NCBI GenBank assembly: GCA_964418605.1
Contig: CAYQLY010000006.1
Span: 65,018 to 129,017, forward strand
Direction of reading: 5' to 3'
Length of the DNA: 64,000 nt
Origin: CAYQLY01 sp964418605
Lineage (GTDB): Bacteria; Bacteroidota; Bacteroidia; Cytophagales; Cyclobacteriaceae
The notes beneath the pieces are model-generated. The model had not been told where the DNA came from. It saw nothing but the letters and a program-made list of their open reading frames with translations, and searched no databases. Of this stretch, positions 16,509 through 25,770 are shown piece by piece; the stretch's first letter is position 1, and each line of letters starts with the position of its first letter. The translations under genes and the position numbers were made by a program.

Positions 16509-18548
16509 TTATTTATAACCATGCCATTTGCGCAAAGACCATTCCATGGTAGCCAACAAGGCCATCAGAAAAAAAATCCATCGCCATTCGATAAGAGCAG
16601 TTGTTTGTTCAATCGGTGAAGATACGTGTTTAAAAGACAAAGAATGAAGTTTTTTTTCTAATACATCCAGTTGTGATTCTGTAAAAAATGACCCACCAGT
16701 AGTCGCAGCAATTGATCGCAATATTTCAAAGTCTGCTTCCGTTCGCAACGATTCAATAGCAAGATGTTGTACAGTCCACATGCCATAGCTTTTTTCTATA
16801 GTAGTTCCTTCTCGAATCCGCGCTTCATAGTGGTATACGCCTGGAGGCAATGATCCTAATTCGAACGGAGTTAACGAATTAATGTATGTGTAATTGGTTT
16901 TTTTTCCGTTCGGATCTGTGATGTCTAATTCTATTTTTTTACCGGTTAGCGGTTCTCCAAGAGGCGTATATAACTCTGTTTCAAGCCGAACAGATTCATG
17001 TTCTGCAAAGGTTGATTGTGTCGGATAGACATGTAAAGAGGTTTTCTTAGTGTCTGTTAAGAGGTATTGAATTGTTTTTTGGATGAGTTCGTCAAACGCA
17101 TACGTATGTTGCGTTTTTTCATATTCCGCTAAACGCCATTTCCAAATTCCTTCACCAAATAAAAATCCTGTCTTAGAGTCAAGCTGTTCGTATATGCCCA
17201 GTAATGGCGTCAATAAAGCAGACTTGTTTTGAATCAGAATAGGTTTGAAAGCAGGTGAAAAAGCATAAACACCAGACCGAATTAAAAATGGAGGGTAGTC
17301 TTGAATTAATTCTTGATGAGATTGATCAATTGAAAAATGTTTAAATGAAGAATAATATAAAGGCGTTACTTCACTATACGATGATGACGCAGGGAATTGA
17401 AAAGGCAACGCCATATGTCGTAGGTCTGTTGATGGTGTGATGATATAAAATAAATTCGTCGCAGACTGTAAAAGCGTTGGAGGTAAATCGAATAAACGGG
17501 TTGGAAGTTGATGTAAAATAATAAGCGCATAAGTTGATTTTTTAGGTTTTTGTTGAAACGAACGGATGCTTATTTCTACCTCATAGGATTCATCCGCACT
17601 TAAAGCTGCTTTAAGTGCTTTTATATCTGGATGCGGTGTTGCAGCATATAACAAGATTGTTTTTTTTTCATCCACCACTTGAATATAAATATCTTTCACA
17701 TTGTTTTTCAAAGTGAACTCATCCGCTTGAGGTTCGATTTGTATCGTATAATGAGCTAGTTTCGTTTTCGTTTTACCAGGCTCAACCATGAAAGATAAAC
17801 GCTCACCATAATTTTGTGATGGTGCTGTTAACTTTCTCGATGCGATGGGTTTTCCTTCACTAAGGATAGTTACGGTAATTGGTTTATTTAAAAATCCATT
17901 CGCTTGAACGTCGACACTAAGCGGTGTTGCATTTTTTCCAAACACCGTTGGATTATGTATGATTTGTTTTAAAATCAAATCTTTTTTTTGAATCGTATCT
18001 CCATGCGCAATCACATGAATGGGGAAAGCATACGAATAGGTAGAAGGTCTGCGCCCTTCTGTATAAACCCCATCTGAATATAACCAGATGCCTGCGTGTG
18101 GCTGATTCTCGTATTTTTCATCTAGCCGCTGAAGAAATCCATCTAAGTTGGTTGTTGGAAAAGAAAAGGCTTTTTTTTGGTAAGCAAGTGAAGATCCCCC
18201 ACTTAAGTATTCGTAGCGTACTGTAAATCGATTCTCTTCTTTTTTCATCAGCTTATCGAGTTGATCAAGAAAAGCATAAGTAGACGCACTGTCTTTTTTT
18301 GTCTGTAGCATCGATTGGGAGTCATCAATAGCTATCACCATGATTGGCTTTTCAGTAGAGTTCCGTATAAATCGTAGAAGTGGCGAAAAGAGAAGATAGC
18401 TGAGTATAAAGACTAGGGCGAAACGACTAAAAAATAAGACCCCGCGCAAATAAATGGGCTCTAGTGCTGATTTTAAATACAATACTCCACTATAGACGCC
18501 TGCGACTAACACGCTGATCACTAAAGCTAAAGGCATAGATGCAACCAT
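16509..18548 (-). CDS. VWA-domain membrane protein (BatA-like topology)
   Basis: The start at 18548 is preferred, because the ATG at 18731 would run into the divergent lipoprotein gene and adds a Lys/Phe-rich stretch with no family look. The 679-residue product has two N-terminal membrane segments (PLALVISVLVAGVYSGVLYL, then a segment near residues 40-60) and one at the C-terminus (WRWIFFLMALLATMEW) before WHGYK. A von Willebrand A-like domain begins at MVIAIDDSQSM, whose DDSQS matches the MIDAS DxSxS pattern. A large domain with immunoglobulin-like and Rossmann-like character follows. Such proteins occur widely in Bacteroidota but have no established function. They resemble BatA/BatB envelope proteins, though moxR and DUF58 are elsewhere in this window. 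Confidence 0.7.
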   Translation of the reverse strand: MVASMPLALVISVLVAGVYSGVLYLKSALEPIYLRGVLFFSRFALVFILSYLLFSPLLRFIRNSTEKPIMVIAIDDSQSMLQTKKDSASTYAFLDQLDKLMKKEENRFTVRYEYLSGGSSLAYQKKAFSFPTTNLDGFLQRLDEKYENQPHAGIWLYSDGVYTEGRRPSTYSYAFPIHVIAHGDTIQKKDLILKQIIHNPTVFGKNATPLSVDVQANGFLNKPITVTILSEGKPIASRKLTAPSQNYGERLSFMVEPGKTKTKLAHYTIQIEPQADEFTLKNNVKDIYIQVVDEKKTILLYAATPHPDIKALKAALSADESYEVEISIRSFQQKPKKSTYALIILHQLPTRLFDLPPTLLQSATNLFYIITPSTDLRHMALPFQFPASSSYSEVTPLYYSSFKHFSIDQSHQELIQDYPPFLIRSGVYAFSPAFKPILIQNKSALLTPLLGIYEQLDSKTGFLFGEGIWKWRLAEYEKTQHTYAFDELIQKTIQYLLTDTKKTSLHVYPTQSTFAEHESVRLETELYTPLGEPLTGKKIELDITDPNGKKTNYTYINSLTPFELGSLPPGVYHYEARIREGTTIEKSYGMWTVQHLAIESLRTEADFEILRSIAATTGGSFFTESQLDVLEKKLHSLSFKHVSSPIEQTTALIEWRWIFFLMALLATMEWSLRKWHGYK

Positions 18549-18588
18549 AGGGCTAATTTTAAGAGTATTTAGGGAGATATAGGTCTTT

Positions 18589-18618
18589 TTGGAGAATTTA
18601 AATATTTTATTAAATTTG
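18589..18618 (+). promoter_or_regulatory. Bacteroidota-type promoter for lipoprotein gene
   Basis: TTG at 18589-18591 and TAAATTTG at 18611-18618 are separated by 19 bases, matching the primary sigma consensus of this phylum (TTG, then TAnnTTTG). A start of transcription near 18625 would leave a leader of about 35 bases before the ATG at 18661. Confidence 0.55.
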
Positions 18619-18660
18619 AGGAAATTTTTAAAAACATAAACAAGTAAAAAAATACAAATT

Positions 18661-19575
18661 ATGAAAAAGATATTGGCATATGTAATGAGCCTTGTGGCTG
18701 TTACTACTATTTTAAGCAGCTGCGGAAGCAAAACAACTCCTACGCCTACTACATTAGGTGTTGATTTTATTAATCCTCCTACAGCATTAGTTGGTGGTGT
18801 TTATAAAGTAACTGTAAAGTTTACTGCACCTGATAAAATTGATAGATTAGAGTTATCTATCGTTGAAACTAAAAAAGATGGTAACGTGGTAACAACCCCC
18901 GTTAAAGATTTCCCAAAAACAAGCGGTTTCAGCACAGATACTGAACATTCTATTTTGATTGAATATACGCCAGGCGCTGATGTAGCCTCTTTTATAATAA
19001 CAGGAGTAGTAAAGGATAAAAAGAGTGGAACAGCTACTAAGTCTATAGAAAGATTTACAATAGGCGGCGCTGCAGGTGCTGATATCTCAACATCGGCAGT
19101 TGTTTTACTAGGTAGCCAAGATAATGCAACTGATCCAAGTTTCTATGCTACATCTACACAAACACCTTATAAACAAGCTGATGCAAAAGCTAGTTCTGCC
19201 GTTATTGATTTTGGATTTGGAACAGGTGCTGCTGCTGGAAATGAATTTTTCATAGGATCTCCTATGGATGTTTCTGTAGCTGCTATTTATAATAATGCTA
19301 CTACAGGAGTTCAAACATGGGCTACAAAGCTGAATACAACATTCAAGGCAACAACACTAGATGCAGCTGGATTTGATGCTATCACAACATCTGCTGCACT
19401 GGGTACTGCTTTTGATGCTGGTACAGATACTACTCCAAATACACGAGTAAAAGCAGCAGAGACAGCTGTTGGAAAAGTATTTGGTTTCCAAACACAAGCA
19501 GGTAAAAAAGGCTTAGTAAAAGTAACAGCTCGAACAGCTAACTCTATCAGCTTAGTTGTTAAAGTTCAAAAATAA
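18661..19575 (+). CDS. Predicted lipoprotein of unknown function
   Basis: A 304-residue protein beginning with a lipoprotein signal (MSLVAVTTILSSCGSK; Cys21 lipidated). The mature part is rich in Thr, Ala and Val with beta-strand periodicity. Residues about 30-135 resemble an immunoglobulin-like sandwich (VGGVYKVTVKFTAPDKIDRL), followed by a linker GGAAGADIS and a second domain of about 160 residues opening with TSAVVLLGSQDNA and ending in VKVQK. I do not recognise a family. It has a good promoter upstream and its own terminator, so it is probably monocistronic and well expressed. It is divergent from the VWA protein. Confidence 0.65.
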   Translation: MKKILAYVMSLVAVTTILSSCGSKTTPTPTTLGVDFINPPTALVGGVYKVTVKFTAPDKIDRLELSIVETKKDGNVVTTPVKDFPKTSGFSTDTEHSILIEYTPGADVASFIITGVVKDKKSGTATKSIERFTIGGAAGADISTSAVVLLGSQDNATDPSFYATSTQTPYKQADAKASSAVIDFGFGTGAAAGNEFFIGSPMDVSVAAIYNNATTGVQTWATKLNTTFKATTLDAAGFDAITTSAALGTAFDAGTDTTPNTRVKAAETAVGKVFGFQTQAGKKGLVKVTARTANSISLVVKVQK

Positions 19576-19599
19576 TCTTTGCTGAAATATTTAATATTA

Positions 19600-19630
19600 A
19601 AAAAGCCCTTGATTAATCAAGGGCTTTTTT
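19600..19630. terminator. Bidirectional intrinsic terminator
   Basis: A perfect palindrome with arms AAGCCCTTGATT / AATCAAGGGCTT is flanked by an A-run on the left and a T-run on the right. It can stop the lipoprotein transcript from the left and the purE transcript from the right. Confidence 0.9.
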
Positions 19631-19636
19631 AATTGG

Positions 19637-20140
19637 TTATTTTTTCTTATTTATTTTTGACGATTCTTTTTCAACTTTATTTCGCAGCGTGTTTTTATAA
19701 AGAAGTAGGCGCTCGGCTATTTTTTCATGGTGGCATCCTATTATTTCAGCAGCTAGAATACCGGCATTTTTTCCGGCATTGAGTGCCACTGTTGCTACGG
19801 GTATACCATTAGGCATTTGAAGGATGGATAAAATAGAATCCCATCCATCTAGTGAGTTGGAAGATTTGATCGGTACGCCGATAACAGGTAATGTAGTCAG
19901 CGAAGCAATCATTCCGGGTAGATGAGCTGCACCACCTGCTCCGGCAATAATAACTTTTAATCCCCTTTTTCGTGCTTCTTCGGCATACTTTACCATCTTG
20001 TATGGTGTGCGATGCGCGGATACAATATCTATTTCATAGGTTATTTTAAACTCATCGAGTAGCTCAGCCGCTTCTTTCATAATTGGAAGATCGGATGCGC
20101 TGCCCATAACAATACCTACCATTGGTTTTGAATCACTCAT
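19637..20140 (-). CDS. purE: N5-carboxyaminoimidazole ribonucleotide mutase
   Basis: A 167-residue class I PurE, which converts N5-CAIR to CAIR in de novo purine synthesis. The signature GSASDLPIMKEA near residues 12-23 and SAHRTPYKM near 40-48 hold the catalytic Ser and His. AGAGGAAHLPGM near 72-83 and GVPIKSSNSLDGWDS complete the active site. The Lys/Ser-rich C-terminus is somewhat longer than usual. It overlaps purK by four bases (ATGA), as in many bacteria, so it is translationally coupled. The PurE-PurK pair implies the bicarbonate/ATP route rather than direct AIR carboxylation. Confidence 0.96.
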   Translation of the reverse strand: MSDSKPMVGIVMGSASDLPIMKEAAELLDEFKITYEIDIVSAHRTPYKMVKYAEEARKRGLKVIIAGAGGAAHLPGMIASLTTLPVIGVPIKSSNSLDGWDSILSILQMPNGIPVATVALNAGKNAGILAAEIIGCHHEKIAERLLLYKNTLRNKVEKESSKINKKK

Positions 20141-21276
20141 GTGGTAATAGAAATCTGTTTTTTAACGCTCAAAATCTGTTTTTCTATTTCTTTTGTTGAA
20201 TCTCCTAAGATAGTGATATGTCCCATTTTTCGGAAAGGTTTTGTTTGTTTTTTTCCGTAAAGATGAACGAAGCAGTTTTTTAACTTTAATATATCTTCAA
20301 TACCTTGGTAGACAACAGGTCCTGTACTACCGGCAGCACCTAATAAGTTAATGATGCCGCATGGTGTACGAAGCGATGTATTTCCTAAAGGAAGATTTAA
20401 AACAGCCCTCCAATGTTGTTCAAATTGGGAGGTGAAACATCCTTCTATTGTATGGTGACCACTATTATGTGGGCGTGGGGCTATTTCGTTGACTAAAAGT
20501 TGATTAGAGGTAGTAAGAAATAATTCCACAGCTAATACACCTACTAGCTTTAGTTGTTCAGCAATACTTATAGCAAGTTCCATAGCTTGTTTTTCTGTAG
20601 CCTGGTCTATACGTGCAGGTGCGAGAAGGTAATCAACCACGTTGAGTTCTTGATTAAAAACAAGTTCTACTGCAGGATAAGTTGCAATATCTCCTTTTTT
20701 ATTGCGTGCCACAATGATGGATATCTCTTTTTCAATAGCTATTGTTTTTTCCAAAATACTTGGTTGATCAAATCCTTTTTTAATATCTTCTGGTGTTTGG
20801 ATTTTTTGAACCCCTCGACCATCATATCCGGCATAGGCTAATTTTTGTACAGCAGGTAAAAAATCAACATGCTGATAAATTTCATCTTGTGATGAAACGA
20901 CAATATAGTCACTCGTTGGAATATGGTGTTTTTTGTAAAATGCTTTTTGTGCACGCTTATCTTGAATAAGAGCAATGGCATCAGGTTGTGGAAAAACGTT
21001 TATACCTTCCGACTCCAATTTTTTTAATGCATCAGTATTAATATGTTCTATTTCAATGGTGATGAGGTTTTTATTTTTTCCGAATGAATAAACAGTTTCA
21101 AAATCGGTTAATAATCCCGTAGAAAAATGATTTGCTATTAGTTTACACGATGCATTTGGATCCGGATCTAGTACATCGATATCTAAATTAAATTTAATGC
21201 CTGCTTCAATAAGCATTTGACCAAGTTGCCCACCACCCAATAATCCGATTGTATAGTCTCTATAAAATAATGCCAT
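20137..21276 (-). CDS. purK: N5-carboxyaminoimidazole ribonucleotide synthase
   Basis: A 379-residue ATP-grasp enzyme making N5-CAIR from AIR, bicarbonate and ATP. The N-terminal pre-ATP-grasp domain opens GLLGGGQLGQML. The ATP-binding core has KLAYAGYDGRGVQ near residue 144 and IEKEISIIVARN. The catalytic loop is VNEIAPRPHNSGHHTIEGC near 262-280, followed by SQFEQHWRAVLNLPLG. Length and motifs are normal. It is seven bases downstream of the class II amidotransferase gene and overlaps purE, so all three are probably on one transcript. Confidence 0.96.
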   Translation of the reverse strand: MALFYRDYTIGLLGGGQLGQMLIEAGIKFNLDIDVLDPDPNASCKLIANHFSTGLLTDFETVYSFGKNKNLITIEIEHINTDALKKLESEGINVFPQPDAIALIQDKRAQKAFYKKHHIPTSDYIVVSSQDEIYQHVDFLPAVQKLAYAGYDGRGVQKIQTPEDIKKGFDQPSILEKTIAIEKEISIIVARNKKGDIATYPAVELVFNQELNVVDYLLAPARIDQATEKQAMELAISIAEQLKLVGVLAVELFLTTSNQLLVNEIAPRPHNSGHHTIEGCFTSQFEQHWRAVLNLPLGNTSLRTPCGIINLLGAAGSTGPVVYQGIEDILKLKNCFVHLYGKKQTKPFRKMGHITILGDSTKEIEKQILSVKKQISITT

Positions 21277-21283
21277 GTATGTA

Positions 21284-22144
21284 TTAAGCTTGAATCGATT
21301 TTAATGTAATCGAAAGATCTTCTTCTACAATAAGGCAATGGTTTCGTGGAATAAGTTTCCAATCTGTATCCATATCTGTTAGTTTTTCTGAAACAACAAG
21401 TACAGACCATTCGTCAGATGATGAAGGAGTCATTTCACAAATACCATTTTTACAGACATATTTTGTTTCTTGTGAATAATAAAGAGTTAAAGGATCTTCT
21501 TCCTTGGAGCTGATATACCGTGTAGCAATAAGTACAGATCCATTGGTAATGGCAAAATTTAGGTAAGATGGTTCATTTTGTATACCGTATTTTGTTTTCA
21601 AGTGATTAAGTTCACGAATGGTTGCCTCAAGCGATTCAACAATCGATGGAATCGTATTTGGATCGTTTGTTTGATTTAGTTTTTCAATAAATAAAGCAAA
21701 AATATGTTCAGAATCTGTCTCACCTCTAATCCAATTATAGAGTTCGTCGGATAACTTGTTTCGTAAATCCCTTTTTAACAAATGGAAGTTATCTATTCCA
21801 CCATTATGCATCATGAGAAAATTTTTATAAACAAAAGGATGGCAGTTTGCTTCAGATACATCACCCACGCTGGCTGCACGCACGTGTGCTAAAAAGCAGG
21901 GCGATTGAATTTTAGCTGCAATGGATTGAAGATTGCGATTGCTCCAGGCAGGATTAATGGATACAAATGTAGCCGGATGCTTATCTATTTCCGGTGCGTA
22001 CCACCCAATTCCAAACCCATCGCCGTTTAGAGGCTCTTCTAATTCACGTGCATGCATACTTTGTTGAATTAATGAGTTTTTAGGTTTATATAATAACTCA
22101 TTCATAAGAATGCGGCTTCCTTTATAAGCTAAAAATCGACACAT
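21284..22144 (-). CDS. Class II glutamine amidotransferase (EgtC/YafJ-like)
   Basis: A 286-residue stand-alone Ntn-hydrolase glutaminase. Cys2 in MCRFLAYKG is the nucleophile after Met removal, LNGDGFGIGWYAP near 39-51 and HVRAAS near 92-97 form the glutamine pocket, and NCHPF and MHNGGIDNF follow. There is no synthase domain, as in YafJ and the ergothioneine enzyme EgtC. No other ergothioneine gene is visible, so the substrate, possibly a gamma-glutamyl compound, remains open. It lies within the minus-strand run just before purK. Confidence 0.85.
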   Translation of the reverse strand: MCRFLAYKGSRILMNELLYKPKNSLIQQSMHARELEEPLNGDGFGIGWYAPEIDKHPATFVSINPAWSNRNLQSIAAKIQSPCFLAHVRAASVGDVSEANCHPFVYKNFLMMHNGGIDNFHLLKRDLRNKLSDELYNWIRGETDSEHIFALFIEKLNQTNDPNTIPSIVESLEATIRELNHLKTKYGIQNEPSYLNFAITNGSVLIATRYISSKEEDPLTLYYSQETKYVCKNGICEMTPSSSDEWSVLVVSEKLTDMDTDWKLIPRNHCLIVEEDLSITLKSIQA

Positions 22145-22201
22145 TTTTTGTTTATTTGAAAAGATAAATATACGGCGTTTGTATGAGGTGTTAGTATTCT
22201 T

Positions 22202-22894
22202 TTAGTTTAAAAACTCAAACCCCTTCCAAGTGGGCTGTGATGGAATAGGCGCAGAACAAGATAAAATTGTTTTTTGAACTGGATGTATAAATTCAATATG
22301 TTGTGCGTGTAGGTTGATGCATTGATCGGTATTTGCTGTAGGATATCCATACTTAATATCACCTCGAATTGGACAACCCATAAAGGCTAGTTGTGCGCGT
22401 ATTTGGTGTGGGCGTCCTGTCAAAGGATAAACTTCAAGTAAAAAAAAATGATCCACTTGACGAATCAGCTTGTAGTTTAATTCTACGTTTAAAAGATTCT
22501 TATGGGCAGCTTTTGTGTACAGTTTAACTTTATTTTTACTAGTATCTTTTTCTAACCAATGTATTAATGTCTTTTCTTCTTCCGCTGGTTTGTTTTTAAT
22601 AATAGCCCAATAGGTTTTCTTTATTTTTTTTTCTCGAAACAAAGCATTCATCCGCTCGAGTGCCTTGGATGTTTTGGCTAATACAACTAACCCACTTACG
22701 GGTCTATCAATTCGATGAATCACACCGCAGAAAATATTGCCTGGCTTTTGGTATTTTTTTTTAAGATAATCTTTAACTAAATCAACCAGTGATGCATCTC
22801 CTGTTCGATCACCTTGTACGAGAAGTCCTCCTTTCTTATTAACAATGATAAGGTGATTATCTTCATAAAGAATAGTAAAAAAATGATTAGTCAT
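22202..22894 (-). CDS. RluA-family pseudouridine synthase without S4 domain
   Basis: A 230-residue pseudouridine synthase. The catalytic segment is HRIDRPVSGLVVLAKT near residues 60-75 with Asp63 as nucleophile. GRPHQIRAQLAF near 170-181 and the opening LYEDNHLIIVNKKGGLLVQG are family features. The N-terminal S4 RNA-binding domain of RluC/RluD is absent, so it is closer to the TruC/RluA short type, and the RNA target (rRNA or tRNA) cannot be fixed. Its start is one base after the stop of the CNNM/CorC gene, indicating one operon. Confidence 0.9.
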   Translation of the reverse strand: MTNHFFTILYEDNHLIIVNKKGGLLVQGDRTGDASLVDLVKDYLKKKYQKPGNIFCGVIHRIDRPVSGLVVLAKTSKALERMNALFREKKIKKTYWAIIKNKPAEEEKTLIHWLEKDTSKNKVKLYTKAAHKNLLNVELNYKLIRQVDHFFLLEVYPLTGRPHQIRAQLAFMGCPIRGDIKYGYPTANTDQCINLHAQHIEFIHPVQKTILSCSAPIPSQPTWKGFEFLN

Positions 22895-22895
22895 A

Positions 22896-24185
22896 CTACT
22901 CTTCTAATAAATCTTCATTTTCACCTCGGATTATTTTTACAGTTTCTATTTTAGAATCCTCTTTTGAAATAATGGTAAAATGAAAAGGTGGTATATAGAT
23001 TGTTTCATTAATGTCTGGAATATCTTCTGCAATGGATAAAATATACCCCCCAAGAGTTTCATATTCTCCTTCTGGTATACGCCAGCCGTATTTTTCATTT
23101 AAGTAATCAATATCGAGTTGAGCACTTAAAATATAGGTATGATCATCGATTTGTTCTTCTAATTTGTTTTCTTCATCGTGTTCATCTTTGATTTCACCAA
23201 AGATTTCCTCCATAACATCTTCCATCGTTATAATCCCTGATGTGCCACCAAATTCGTCCACCACCAAAGCCATACTTTTTCGCTCAGTGATTAAATTGAG
23301 CATAAGGTCTTGTGCATGCATACTTTCCGGTACAATAGGAATAGGCGTGAGTATGGTTTTTATATGCTCCGGGTTTTTAAATAAATCTAATGAATGGCAA
23401 TAACCGACGATATCATCGATAGATTGTTTATAGATTAAAATTTTAGAGTGCCCACTTTCTATAAATTCTTTTTTTAGATCATCTACAGAGTCATTTAAAT
23501 CAATAGCACGGAGCTCTGTGCGATGAACCATGCAGTCTCGTACTTTTAACTTTTTGAATTCAAGCGCATTGTGAAAAATACGTGTATTAAGAGCTATTTC
23601 TTCTTCTTCGCTTTTTCGTTGGAGTCTACTTTTAATGTAGTGATTTAAATCCGTGAGTCCAAATACAGGTTTATCCTCAGAATATGAAAATCGAGCTATG
23701 CGCACGATAACCAATTTTGTTAGAGAGATGATAATAAATACGAAAGGGTAAAGGAGTATATAAATTAAAAAAAGAGGAATGGCTAGGTATGTTAATATTT
23801 TTTCCGGATTTTTTAAAAATATAATTTTAGGTAAAAATTCAGCTGTTGCTACAACCAATAATGTCGAGCAAATGGTTTGAATAATTAATATCATCCATTC
23901 GTTGTGAATGACAGCAGGAAGATGGCTATCTAAATAAGGTTCTAAAGCATCAGCCATCAAGATCCCATAAATAACAATCGATACGGTATTTCCTATAAGC
24001 GTAGCACCGATAAATAGAGAAGGTTTTTTGGAAAAGTGAGACAGAATTTTTCCTGACAATGTTCCTCGTTTGCCCATCAATTCAAAATGGAGCTTATGAA
24101 CAGAAATAAAGGCAATTTCAGTACCTGAAAAAAATGCAGTGAATCCTAAAACTAAAATTATAAAAAAAAGCAATAGATAGTCCAA
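22896..24185 (-). CDS. CNNM/CorC-type membrane protein with CBS pair (hemolysin family, GldE-like)
   Basis: A 429-residue protein with a DUF21 transmembrane domain (about residues 1-150, opening LLFFIILVLGFTAFFSGTEI), a CBS pair (about 205-320, with MVHRTELRAIDL and LVVDEFGGTSGIITMEDVME) and a C-terminal CorC/HlyC domain (LGGYILSIAEDIPDINETI). Family members are linked to magnesium or cobalt efflux. Related GldE proteins assist gliding in Bacteroidota, but gldD, ssb and mutY, the usual gldE neighbours, are absent here, so I do not use that name. It is downstream of lptC in the same run. Confidence 0.88.
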   Translation of the reverse strand: MDYLLLFFIILVLGFTAFFSGTEIAFISVHKLHFELMGKRGTLSGKILSHFSKKPSLFIGATLIGNTVSIVIYGILMADALEPYLDSHLPAVIHNEWMILIIQTICSTLLVVATAEFLPKIIFLKNPEKILTYLAIPLFLIYILLYPFVFIIISLTKLVIVRIARFSYSEDKPVFGLTDLNHYIKSRLQRKSEEEEIALNTRIFHNALEFKKLKVRDCMVHRTELRAIDLNDSVDDLKKEFIESGHSKILIYKQSIDDIVGYCHSLDLFKNPEHIKTILTPIPIVPESMHAQDLMLNLITERKSMALVVDEFGGTSGIITMEDVMEEIFGEIKDEHDEENKLEEQIDDHTYILSAQLDIDYLNEKYGWRIPEGEYETLGGYILSIAEDIPDINETIYIPPFHFTIISKEDSKIETVKIIRGENEDLLEE

Positions 24186-24206
24186 GGTGTAGTGTTGATT
24201 ATGTTT

Positions 24207-24416
24207 TTATTTATTCCTTAATTTAAAAATTAAAATAAAAATAACAGCAATCATGAAAATCCAATATTGAAATTCACGCAAACCAATGATAATACAGAGT
24301 AAAGACGCAACGAGCAAAAGAACATCTACCCATTTTAGTTTTTTTATGATACCAAGCCCTATGACAAGGATAGCTAGTATAAGAAAAAAGATCTCGAGTA
24401 TTACTTGTAAATACAT
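24207..24416 (-). CDS. Small membrane protein, 69 residues
   Basis: A short hydrophobic protein with three predicted membrane segments: YLQVILEIFFLILAILVIGL, WVDVLLLVASLLCIIIGL and YWIFMIAVIFILIF, ending in Lys/Arg. It lies between lptC and the CNNM/CorC gene on the same strand with a 21-bp gap to the latter, which makes it a plausible member of that operon. I know no function for it. Confidence 0.6.
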   Translation of the reverse strand: MYLQVILEIFFLILAILVIGLGIIKKLKWVDVLLLVASLLCIIIGLREFQYWIFMIAVIFILIFKLRNK

Positions 24417-24499
24417 GTTTGTTTTATATAAAAAACATTTTTAAATGTAAAGATACAAATTTTGATATGATTCTGTTTTGAGGAAATATAATTACAGAA

Positions 24500-25045
24500 C
24501 TATTCTTCTTCATTTTCATTATCTAATGAAAATACACCCGTTGGTTTCAAGATTTTATAAGTAGAAAAATCTTGAGCAGCCTCTAATCCCTGTCCTTGAA
24601 GTATTTCTTCTTCTGTTTCTATTTTTACAAAATTATCTGTAAATACTCTTTTTTCATCCGGATTCCAAAAAAGTTTTTCAGTATTGAGCTTTTCTTTTTT
24701 GAATGCATTAGATACAATGACGTTACCTTTAGCAGTATATAGTTTTTTGGTTGCGTCAAATGTGGCAGAGTTGGCGGTCAACTCTGCATATTTAGATCCG
24801 TCTTTCTCAAAAAAATGAATATGTATGCCTTTCGGAAACACACGATTTCCATTTTTAAAATCAAGTTGAACAGGTGCTTCTAGAACCATCCGCACAACAG
24901 CAGAGTCGCTGAACAGGGTTCGTATATTTTCAAAAGTAGCTAAAGGACCTTTGTATTCTTTTAATAAAGCAGGGTCTTTTTTTTGCTCACACGCGCTTAG
25001 CATGTTAGCTAACAATAAACTAATTATAAAATAATGTATACGCAC
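24500..25045 (-). CDS. lptC: LPS export periplasmic protein LptC
   Basis: A 181-residue predicted lipoprotein (LLLANMLSACEQK) with one LptC/OstA-like beta-jellyroll. The strands read VLEAPVQLDFKNGNRVFPKG, KYAELTANSATFDATKKLYT, AKGNVIVSN and VFTDNFVKIETEEEILQGQG. The last of these is the typical metastable strand ending before LptA. In Bacteroidota LptC is often such a lipoprotein rather than an inner-membrane bitopic protein. It bridges LptBFG and LptA in LPS transport. It follows the GIN-domain gene by two bases. Confidence 0.88.
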   Translation of the reverse strand: MRIHYFIISLLLANMLSACEQKKDPALLKEYKGPLATFENIRTLFSDSAVVRMVLEAPVQLDFKNGNRVFPKGIHIHFFEKDGSKYAELTANSATFDATKKLYTAKGNVIVSNAFKKEKLNTEKLFWNPDEKRVFTDNFVKIETEEEILQGQGLEAAQDFSTYKILKPTGVFSLDNENEEE

Positions 25046-25047
25046 AG

Positions 25048-25770
25048 TTAGTCTAGTTTATATATATGTCCGGAACCTGTAATAGAGGATGAAATTTTTG
25101 GAGATCCTTTATAAAAAACAGATCCACTTCCTGATAAGGATACATCTAATTCTTTTGTAGCAAACACCCGACAATTTCCACTTCCTGCAATATGGATATC
25201 CGCTGATTCAGAAGTGAGCAATGACTCACAACTTCCAGATGCATCAATTACAATGGATTGTATGGTGCCCAGTCCTTTTAAATTAACTTTTCCAGAACCG
25301 ATAAGACTCACAGCAATGCGTTGAGTTTTAACAAGTAAGCTAGAAGAAAAACTATCCTCCATAATAACATGAATATCTTCGCTATGTAATGTATCTTCTG
25401 TTATCAATTGTCCACTTCCTCGAAGATATATCCGTTTGAATGTAGAATAGTTAATAGTTATGTTAATAGAATCTGTCGGATTAGTACAGTTCTCTAATTG
25501 AATCGTTAATCGATTTCTTTTTACACTTGTTTTAATATGTTCCATGAGGTTATCATCTGCTTTGATGATAACTTTTTTATCATCCTGGTGAACAAGATGA
25601 ATAGTTACAGGGCCTTGAACATCCAATTCATCGAAAGAGTCTACTATGCGCTCTTCTGAAGTTATTTTTCCAGAACCTGTATAGCATGTTGTTTCTGTAC
25701 TAAATGGGTCGCATCCATTGCCTATTATGATACAAAAAACAATTACAATAAAATAAAAATTTTTAATCAT
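25048..25770 (-). CDS. GIN-domain (DUF2807) putative lipoprotein
   Basis: The start at 25770 is chosen because an upstream ATG at 25809 lies further inside the preceding gene and would put a non-signal stretch first. The 240-residue product starts with a signal ending IIGNGCDPF, a plausible lipobox. The mature part is a right-handed beta-helix-like repeat: LDVQGPVTIHLVHQDDKKV, YLRGSGQL, SLIGSGKVNLKGLG, IDASGSCESLL, HIAGSGNCRVF and SLSGSGSVFYKG, the repeated GSG turns being diagnostic of DUF2807. It overlaps the OMP gene by eight bases and is two bases from lptC. The function is unknown. Confidence 0.85.
   Translation of the reverse strand: MIKNFYFIVIVFCIIIGNGCDPFSTETTCYTGSGKITSEERIVDSFDELDVQGPVTIHLVHQDDKKVIIKADDNLMEHIKTSVKRNRLTIQLENCTNPTDSINITINYSTFKRIYLRGSGQLITEDTLHSEDIHVIMEDSFSSSLLVKTQRIAVSLIGSGKVNLKGLGTIQSIVIDASGSCESLLTSESADIHIAGSGNCRVFATKELDVSLSGSGSVFYKGSPKISSSITGSGHIYKLD

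Noticed and set aside
18549..18731. N-terminal extension of the VWA protein from ATG 18731
   Set aside because: It would overlap the divergent lipoprotein's promoter and start, and the added residues are AT-driven Lys/Phe/Ile sequence.
22896..24185. Calling the CNNM/CorC protein gldE
   Set aside because: Domain order fits, but gldD, ssb and mutY, the usual gldE neighbours, are absent, so the specific gliding name is unsupported.
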